Below are positions 42,184 through 47,159 of a DNA stretch of 47,159 bases, piece by piece. A program made the position numbers and the translations under genes. The stretch lies in assembly GCA_015066975.1 (NCBI GenBank), contig SVNI01000006.1, positions 10,949 through 58,107 of the forward strand, read 5' to 3'. The number at the start of each line of letters is the position of its first letter. Position 1 is the first letter of the stretch. The DNA comes from Ruminococcus sp. (GTDB lineage Bacteria > Bacillota > Clostridia > Oscillospirales > Ruminococcaceae). A model generated the notes under the pieces. It saw only the letters and a list, made by a program, of their open reading frames with translations, did no database searches and had not been told where the DNA came from.

Positions 42184-42894
42184 TTACCATTCCTGAGGCA
42201 GATATTCCCAGCCTTCATAAGTAACGGTCAGGTTGCCGTCTTTGAAGTAATCATCAAAGCTTCCGCCAGGGCCAGTTTCAGCATCTACATGGAGCAGATA
42301 GCCGTTTTCTTCCGGGCTGTGGAATGTGAATTCCAGAGTATAGGTATCGGCATCGGGCAGAGAGATATTTGCACCATAGTGAGGGCCGTCAGAAGCACTC
42401 ATTACCATGAAAGAGCCCTTTGCAGCATCAGAGCCGTCAGATGCGATTACTCTGTAATCTACTGTCATGTAAGGAACCCAGTCGCCGACACCAAAGCCGA
42501 GCTTGTTTTCCAGAGCAGAAACGTCAGCTTCCAGGTGCAGGTCAAAGCCTTCGATGCTTTCATTGCCGCCGGACATCGGAACAGGCTGGAAGTATACAGC
42601 GGATACGTTCAGGAAACCTGTTTCAATATCTTCAAAAATCGGAATTTCTGTGAAACCTGCTTCACCGCCCGGAACAGGAGCATCAGCAGCGGCTTCGCTG
42701 TTGACTTCGGCATCAACAGCTTCTGCGGAAGTTACATCAGCTTCGGAGCTGTTGTTATCAGCCTGTGCAGCAGTTTCTGCAACAGATGCTGTATTTTCGG
42801 CTGTTGTGGATTCAGATTCTGTATTGCCGCCGCAGGCTGTCAGGGACAGTGCCATAGAAGCGAGCAGTGCAATGCCAACTAATTTCTTTGTCAT
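42184..42894 (-). CDS. P19/Tp34-family iron-transport lipoprotein
   Basis: 236 residues: lipobox LTAC (Cys near residue 21), a low-complexity Ala/Glu/Ser linker to about residue 75, then the P19 domain. Candidate metal ligands are in VPMSGG, DLHLEADV, GPHYGAN and LHVDAE, matching the Met/His/Glu sites of Campylobacter P19, which binds copper and iron. It stands between FTR1 and the DUF2318 protein, flanked by a hairpin on each side. It delivers ferrous or ferric iron to FTR1 by analogy. Confidence 0.92.
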   Translation of the reverse strand: MTKKLVGIALLASMALSLTACGGNTESESTTAENTASVAETAAQADNNSSEADVTSAEAVDAEVNSEAAADAPVPGGEAGFTEIPIFEDIETGFLNVSAVYFQPVPMSGGNESIEGFDLHLEADVSALENKLGFGVGDWVPYMTVDYRVIASDGSDAAKGSFMVMSASDGPHYGANISLPDADTYTLEFTFHSPEENGYLLHVDAETGPGGSFDDYFKDGNLTVTYEGWEYLPQEW

Positions 42895-42946
42895 TGTTCA
42901 TTTCCTCCTAAATCAATTCTGACAAATTTTTCTTATTATATATCAG

Positions 42947-42962
42947 CCTGATTTTCATCAGG
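42947..42962 (-). other. Hairpin between FTR1 and P19 genes
   Basis: CCTGAT-GAAA-ATCAGG on the minus strand: a 6-bp stem with a GAAA tetraloop, 9 bp after the FTR1 stop. No T tract, so read-through is expected. Confidence 0.6.
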
Positions 42963-42970
42963 ATGAAAGC

Positions 42971-44614
42971 TTATTTTTTGGCCGGCTTTGTCTTTTTCGG
43001 CTTAGGTTTGAGTTCTTCTTGAAACTGTTCATCTGATTCGGTCAGGAAGTGAATTCCCTCACCGATACTAATCAGGAACGGAATCCCCGACCAGCATGTT
43101 GCCGCATAGATGAGGCCTTTTCCGTACTTGCCCAGATAGAACTTGTGAATGCCGAGTCCGCCGAGTACAATCGCCAGAATACCGGCTTCTTTTCTGTTTC
43201 TGGAGTTCCATTTCTGCATCACGAAAATCATGATAGTGATGAAAATCAGAATCAACTGCGGAATCAGTGTTTCCAGACAAGGATAAATTCCCAGTACATC
43301 GAATACGTTATTCGTCGGAATCAGGTTTGCTAAAATCGCCGGAGAAGTCATTGTCATGACATCACCTTCGATAAGTTCCTTGATGCCCGAACCTAAGAAC
43401 GAAATCGACATGACAAACATCAGAATGCTTGTTCCTAAGAAGAACGGACGAATCGGAAGCTTGACACTCAGGAATCTGATAGCTAAGAATACAAATACCA
43501 GTATCACACAGCCGACTGCAAAACCGCCCCAGACATATTTCGGGTCATCGCTCAAAAGAGGCTGATAGAACAGAATCACTTCCGCGCCTTCTCTGAATAC
43601 GGCTAAGAATGCGGTAAACGCAAGTGTGAACACATTTCCGGTTTCCGCAGAAACTTTAATCTGTTCGTCAATGTATTTTGTCCATGCTTCAGATTCGGCT
43701 TTTGATACCATCCAGTTGCTGACATAGAACAGCACCAGCACGGCAATCAGTGCCGTAATGCCTTCAATAATTTCCTGATTTGCGCTGTTGGCGAGTTTCA
43801 GGAGACTTAACAGCCATGCACACAGGAAACTTGCACCAATTGCCAGCACACATCCAGTATACACATATTTAAGTTTATCTTTATTACCGGACTTCACCAG
43901 ATAGGCGATAATCGCACCGACAACCAGAATTGCTTCAAGACCTTCACGGACAATAATTCCCAGACAAGCGATAAATGTCACCATTCCGCCGCCGCCACCG
44001 CCGACACTGACAGCACTTGCTGACGGTGTAACAGAAGTGGTTTCTGCCTTGGCTTCGGAGACAGCTTCTGCATCTGCGGAAGTTTCGGCTTCAGCAACAT
44101 CAGCAGATGTGGTATCTCCGCCTCTGGAAAGACCGCTTGTTCCGGTATCACCAATGCCGTCAAGCTTATTGGCATCCGTATGGAGCATTTCACTGAGCTT
44201 GCTCAACTCTGTAAAAAATTCATCTGTTGAACCGCCGTTTTTAGTGACCGTCTTACAGGAACTAAACTGTAATTCCACTTCTGTTTTACGGCTTCCGGCA
44301 ATATAGCCCATAGCGACACGTTCAAAGCCTGTTGTTTCGTAATAGCCATAATAAGCGGCATTCACCGCGCCGTGTGCGCCTGTTGCATCACCGCTCTGGT
44401 AGAGCACATCTGCGGCTTCAAGTACATCATCCATTGCATTGGCGACATCATTCCACGAGGAAGATGCTCCACCGGAATTTTTATACTCATCCCATGTTGC
44501 AATATATTCTCCTGCCGCGGATGCAGTCAGCCCTGAGAAACAGAACAGCAGGAACATTATCGTCAGCATGAGCGCACTGAATATACTGAACAGCCGTTTT
44601 TTTTGCACGGGCAT
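42971..44614 (-). CDS. FTR1-family iron permease with extracellular N-terminal domain and C-terminal TM2 domain
   Basis: 547 residues from the ATG at 44614. A signal peptide (to about residue 34) is followed by an extracellular helical domain (about 35-160), a disordered stretch with Gly6, then the FTR1 core. The iron-binding REGLE motif is at residues 223-227 and REGAE at 341-345. Residues about 475-524 form a TM2-like domain (ILAIVLGGLGIHKFYLG), followed by a Lys/Pro tail. It imports iron, presumably after oxidation or with the P19/DUF2318/ABC partners. It heads the operon and has a long structured leader. Confidence 0.93.
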   Translation of the reverse strand: MPVQKKRLFSIFSALMLTIMFLLFCFSGLTASAAGEYIATWDEYKNSGGASSSWNDVANAMDDVLEAADVLYQSGDATGAHGAVNAAYYGYYETTGFERVAMGYIAGSRKTEVELQFSSCKTVTKNGGSTDEFFTELSKLSEMLHTDANKLDGIGDTGTSGLSRGGDTTSADVAEAETSADAEAVSEAKAETTSVTPSASAVSVGGGGGGMVTFIACLGIIVREGLEAILVVGAIIAYLVKSGNKDKLKYVYTGCVLAIGASFLCAWLLSLLKLANSANQEIIEGITALIAVLVLFYVSNWMVSKAESEAWTKYIDEQIKVSAETGNVFTLAFTAFLAVFREGAEVILFYQPLLSDDPKYVWGGFAVGCVILVFVFLAIRFLSVKLPIRPFFLGTSILMFVMSISFLGSGIKELIEGDVMTMTSPAILANLIPTNNVFDVLGIYPCLETLIPQLILIFITIMIFVMQKWNSRNRKEAGILAIVLGGLGIHKFYLGKYGKGLIYAATCWSGIPFLISIGEGIHFLTESDEQFQEELKPKPKKTKPAKK

Positions 44615-44779
44615 TTTCAATCCCTCCTCCAGGATTTTATTTTATTTTTAAAGGAAAATCGCCAAAAAGTTAGAAAATGCTAACCCATATGGCAAGGAGG
44701 GACTGCCGCGTTTTTTCCGTCGGCAGTCTCAATTATCTGAAATTACTGAGCAAATATCACATCACAGATAAATCCTACA
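44615..44779 (-). promoter_or_regulatory. Structured leader of the iron/fumarate operon (candidate cis-regulatory RNA)
   Basis: This 302-bp gap holds the promoter and about 165 nt of leader. In order on the minus strand: TTATCTG (44765-44771 side) pairs with CAGATAA (44733-44739 side) over 25 nt; GACTGCCG/CGGCAGTC forms an 8-bp stem (44701-44708 and 44721-44728). TCCCTCCT (44695-44702) is perfectly complementary to AGGAGGGA of the ribosome binding site (44621-44628). Between them is GTTAG-CATTTT-CTAAC (44669-44684). Pairing TCCCTCCT with the ribosome binding site would block translation. It matches no riboswitch class I recognise. The dyad may instead be a DNA operator. Confidence 0.55.
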
Positions 44780-44785
44780 GTATTT

Positions 44786-44814
44786 ATTTTAGCATAATCT
44801 AACCGAAAAAGCAA
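44786..44814 (-). promoter_or_regulatory. Promoter of the FTR1-P19-frd operon with operator-like dyad
   Basis: TTGCTT (44809-44814), a 17-bp spacer and TAAAAT (44786-44791) with TG of an extended -10. A dyad (GTTAG-ATTATG-CTAAA, 44788-44803) covers the -10 and spacer, a near copy of the leader dyad at 44669-44684. A metal-responsive repressor (DtxR/MntR/Fur class) is a reasonable guess. Confidence 0.7.
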
Positions 44815-44820
44815 GCAAAA

Positions 44821-44835
44821 TCACAAGATTTGTGA
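44821..44835. promoter_or_regulatory. Perfect dyad TCACAA-GAT-TTGTGA upstream of the -35 box
   Basis: A 6-3-6 palindrome, 6 bp upstream of the iron operon's -35 box. It could bind an activator, or with the T-rich bases after it form a weak terminator for the ligase gene. Confidence 0.4.
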
Positions 44836-44916
44836 CCTGAAACAAAAATTTTCTATCCTGACGGAAGATATTGTTCACAAACGCTAGAAACATATCAGAA
44901 AAAAGTTAGCTAGGGT

Positions 44917-46383
44917 TTACACATAGGATTGTTTTTCCGGTTCGTACAGGCTGATGCAGATGCCTGCCAGCATCCAGAACAGCGGAGTGACTGTAATGCC
45001 GCCTGTACTGATAATCATCAGAAGCAGGTACAGGAGAACGGTACAGAAAATGCCTGTATGAATCCAGTTGTCTTCTTTTCTGACGGCGATTCCGCCGCGG
45101 ACGGCTGTCAGAACTGCCAGTGCAAGGAACAGCAGAAGCATTGGAATGCCCATTGACCCTGCTGTCTGAAGATAGTAACTTCCGCATCTGTCAAACGTAT
45201 TGGGATTTGCGGCAATCGTCAAACTCTGGTACAATTGCGGATAGACAAGATTATCAGGGCCACTTCCTGCCAGCGGATAGCTTTTGACAATTTTCAGTGT
45301 ATTGCTCCATAAATAGTGATACAATTCAGAAAGGCTTGTTGCATCAAAACTGCCGTTAGGATTTTCAGCACCGTTTTTAATATAATATCCGCTGGCTTCC
45401 AGACGATAAGAACTGTCTTTCCACATTACACTGCCGTCATAGAAGTAAATGCCGTCAGAAACGCTCACTTGTCCGTCTGCGGAAGGGGTATACATTCCAT
45501 TGATAGACGGCGAAAAATAATTCCACAGCATTCCCAGAAGAACCGCCCCGACAGCGACAGCAAGAATTCCGGCAGATTTTTTTCCGGATTTTTTTATCAG
45601 AATGCAAATCAAAGAAATCAGGACAGCAAGGACAGTTCCCATCACCCCGGTCAGGCACTGTGTCCGGACAGCCGTCAGCGCAAAACAGAAAACGCAGATA
45701 ATATCCAGAATTTTCTGCTTTGGATTCTCTGTGAAAACTGCTTCCAGAAGCGCAGGAATCAGCAGAACAGACAACATCAATCCCAGTGAAACAGGACTGC
45801 CTGTCAGACCTGACGGCAAGTATACATTGAATGTCAGTATTGGTTCAAGATTTTTGTAATAAGAAGGGAATCCCAGCGGAAGCATCTGCATCAGACTCCA
45901 GAGGCATTCCGCAAAGCCGAGCCAAAGCATTCCGTGTATCAGCTTCAGACGGTTGTCATCCGTGCCGAGTTGTGCTCCCAGCAGGAAAAATCCGCCGTAA
46001 AACAATATCGAAAGCCAGCCTTCGTTTCTGCCGTCTTCACCGAAGATGGAAACGCTGTAATTATAAGAATTATAAAAGCTTACCAGCCCCCATATCAGCA
46101 TAGCACCGAACAGGCAGGCCGGAAGAATTAATTTTTTCGGAGTTTCGGACTTCATGAATCCGATAAAGACAAACACAATTGCAAATACACCCACGATAGA
46201 AAGAGCCATTCCCGGCACGCTGTAGACTTTAAAAAATTCCAGAGGAATGCAGAACAAAGGCATCAGAATCAGGAAGCCCAGCAAAATCTTAAGATTATAG
46301 GCATAATAGCTTTCCGGTGTCATATTCAGGATAAAATTAGAATTTTCGGTTGTTCCGAAAATCGTTTTGGCCGTTTTCGGCAT
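44917..46383 (-). CDS. O-antigen-ligase/Wzy-like polytopic membrane protein
   Basis: 488 residues with about twelve hydrophobic helices. The segment GRNEGWLSILFYGGFFLLGA matches the O-antigen ligase pattern, and there is a large extracellular loop (about 300-390) as in WaaL/PglL-type glycan ligases or polymerases. In a Gram-positive, it probably attaches or polymerises a surface polysaccharide or glycosylates proteins. Start at 46383 with GGAGTGA. It stands alone downstream of rny, behind that gene's terminator, with no clear promoter found. Confidence 0.85.
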   Translation of the reverse strand: MPKTAKTIFGTTENSNFILNMTPESYYAYNLKILLGFLILMPLFCIPLEFFKVYSVPGMALSIVGVFAIVFVFIGFMKSETPKKLILPACLFGAMLIWGLVSFYNSYNYSVSIFGEDGRNEGWLSILFYGGFFLLGAQLGTDDNRLKLIHGMLWLGFAECLWSLMQMLPLGFPSYYKNLEPILTFNVYLPSGLTGSPVSLGLMLSVLLIPALLEAVFTENPKQKILDIICVFCFALTAVRTQCLTGVMGTVLAVLISLICILIKKSGKKSAGILAVAVGAVLLGMLWNYFSPSINGMYTPSADGQVSVSDGIYFYDGSVMWKDSSYRLEASGYYIKNGAENPNGSFDATSLSELYHYLWSNTLKIVKSYPLAGSGPDNLVYPQLYQSLTIAANPNTFDRCGSYYLQTAGSMGIPMLLLFLALAVLTAVRGGIAVRKEDNWIHTGIFCTVLLYLLLMIISTGGITVTPLFWMLAGICISLYEPEKQSYV

Positions 46384-46398
46384 TAGAAATCACTCCTT

Positions 46399-46425
46399 AA
46401 AAAATGGGACGGCAAATGCCGTCCC
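46399..46425 (-). terminator. Terminator of rny
   Basis: On the minus strand GGGACGGC (46418-46425) pairs with GCCGTCCC (46406-46413). ATTTTTT follows, just before the ligase ribosome binding site. Confidence 0.9.
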
Positions 46426-46439
46426 TGATGTAATCTGTT

Positions 46440-47159
46440 TTACTTTGCATAATCTGCAACCCGGCTTTCACGAATCAGATTGACTTTAATCTGACCGGGA
46501 TACTCCATTTCATTTTCAATCTGCTGTGCAATCTGACGGGCGACGAGCACCATTTTTTCGTCACTGATGACATCCGGCTGAATCATGACACGGATTTCAC
46601 GGCCGGCCTGTACTGCATAGCATTTTTCAACGCCCTTGTAAGACATACAGATTTCTTCCAGTTTTTCCAGACGCTTGATATAGCTGTCATAATTTTCGCT
46701 TCTTGCGCCGGGTCTTGCTGCGGAAATGGCATCAGCAGCCTGTACGATACATGCGATAGCCGTGCGCGGTTCGACATCATTGTGATGTGCCTCGATAGCA
46801 TGGAGCACTTCGGCATTTTCGTGACATTTACGGCAGACATCCACACCAAGCTGGACATGAGAGCCTTCCATTTCAGAAGTCAGTGCCTTGCCGATATCAT
46901 GCAGAAGTCCTGCACGTTTTGCAAGATTGACATCCACACCGAGTTCAGCAGCGAGTACACCAGAAAGCTGTGCGACTTCAATCGAATGGGTGAGGACATT
47001 CTGTCTGTAGCTGGTTCTGAATTTAAGACGGCCGAGCAGTTTAATCAGTTCGTGATTCAGGCCGTGAACGTTTGTTTCCAGAACAGCGCGTTCACCTTCC
47101 TGCTTGATTTTATGCTCGACTTCGCGCTTGGCTTTCTCGACCATTTCTTCGATACGGGT
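46440..47159 (-). CDS. rny: Ribonuclease Y, C-terminal part (5' end outside the window)
   Basis: 240 codons, open to the window edge. The HD phosphodiesterase domain shows [12 protein letters not shown] and [12 protein letters not shown], and the sequence [10 protein letters not shown] fits the linker after the KH domain. RNase Y is the membrane-anchored endonuclease that starts mRNA decay in Firmicutes; the N-terminal membrane anchor, coiled coil and KH domain lie beyond the right end. Terminator at 46399-46425. Confidence 0.96.
   Translation of the reverse strand, partial: TRIEEMVEKAKREVEHKIKQEGERAVLETNVHGLNHELIKLLGRLKFRTSYRQNVLTHSIEVAQLSGVLAAELGVDVNLAKRAGLLHDIGKALTSEMEGSHVQLGVDVCRKCHENAEVLHAIEAHHNDVEPRTAIACIVQAADAISAARPGARSENYDSYIKRLEKLEEICMSYKGVEKCYAVQAGREIRVMIQPDVISDEKMVLVARQIAQQIENEMEYPGQIKVNLIRESRVADYAK

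Noticed and set aside
42895-42970. Separate promoter for P19 (TATAAT at about 42934-42941)
   Set aside because: No acceptable -35 box at 16-18 bp; the hairpin there is better seen as an mRNA structure.
44669-44684. Classical DtxR/IdeR box
   Set aside because: The half-site spacing (TTAG-N6-CTAA) does not match the published 19-bp consensus, so only the general metalloregulator idea is kept.
44821-44835. Rex-type redox operator (TTGTGA...TCACAA)
   Set aside because: The half sites are in the opposite orientation (TCACAA-N3-TTGTGA), so it does not match the Rex consensus I know.

Overview
The window looks like the chromosome of a Gram-positive, low- to mid-GC, anaerobic Clostridia of the Ruminococcus type, plausibly a cellulolytic relative of R. 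flavefaciens. This is an inference from content. The first gene is the 3' part of a GH44-type glycanase ending in a type I dockerin, which is a cellulosome signature. There is a spoIIA operon (SpoIIAA, SpoIIAB, sigma-F), an IspH-S1 fusion, RNase Y and TepA, all typical of Firmicutes. Nearly all genes lie on the minus strand, with tight spacing and clear sigma-A promoters, mostly with an extended -10 of the form TGnTATAAT. I see no insertion sequence, prophage or CRISPR array.

Layout. 1-3.8 kb (both strands): dockerin glycanase, tRNA-Thr(GGT), a small conserved protein, pyruvate kinase. 3.8-14.4 kb (minus): ispH-rpsA fusion, then an operon running from tepA through uppP, ftsK, an MBL hydrolase, a DUF3006 protein, an HI0933-like flavoprotein and cmk to plsC. 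A small lipoprotein gene on the plus strand interrupts the usual plsC-ispH neighbourhood. 14.5-25 kb: a BspA-type leucine-rich repeat protein, spoIIA, a Nudix-MutY fusion, gpsA, several hypothetical genes (one frameshifted), yceD-rpmF, pgi with a P-loop protein, an atypical DacF-like protein, and a Crh-like HPr. 25-30.3 kb: a divergent XRE-regulator/small-protein pair, mtaB, a coiled-coil membrane protein, lysS and greA.

30.5-44.8 kb is the most interesting part. It holds a DUF4418/FtsX-type ABC transporter (own promoter) and, upstream of it, a 12-gene same-strand run from 44614 to 32914. That run begins with an FTR1 iron permease fused to a TM2 domain, then P19 iron lipoprotein, DUF2318 membrane Fe-S protein, two FtsX-like permeases and an ATPase. 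This is the FTR1-P19-ABC iron uptake architecture known from Campylobacter and others. It continues without an obvious terminator into an FMN-binding lipoprotein, an unknown membrane-anchored protein, a membrane-bound fumarate reductase/succinate dehydrogenase-like complex (cytochrome b, flavoprotein, Fe-S subunit) and a transglutaminase-like lipoprotein. Iron import is therefore physically linked to an iron-rich redox enzyme.

The leader of this operon (about 165 nt) carries several inverted repeats, a repeated GTTAG-N6-CTAAC dyad, and an 8-nt stretch perfectly complementary to the Shine-Dalgarno sequence. It is the best candidate here for an undescribed regulatory element. The window ends with an O-antigen-ligase-like membrane protein and the 3' part of rny (RNase Y).
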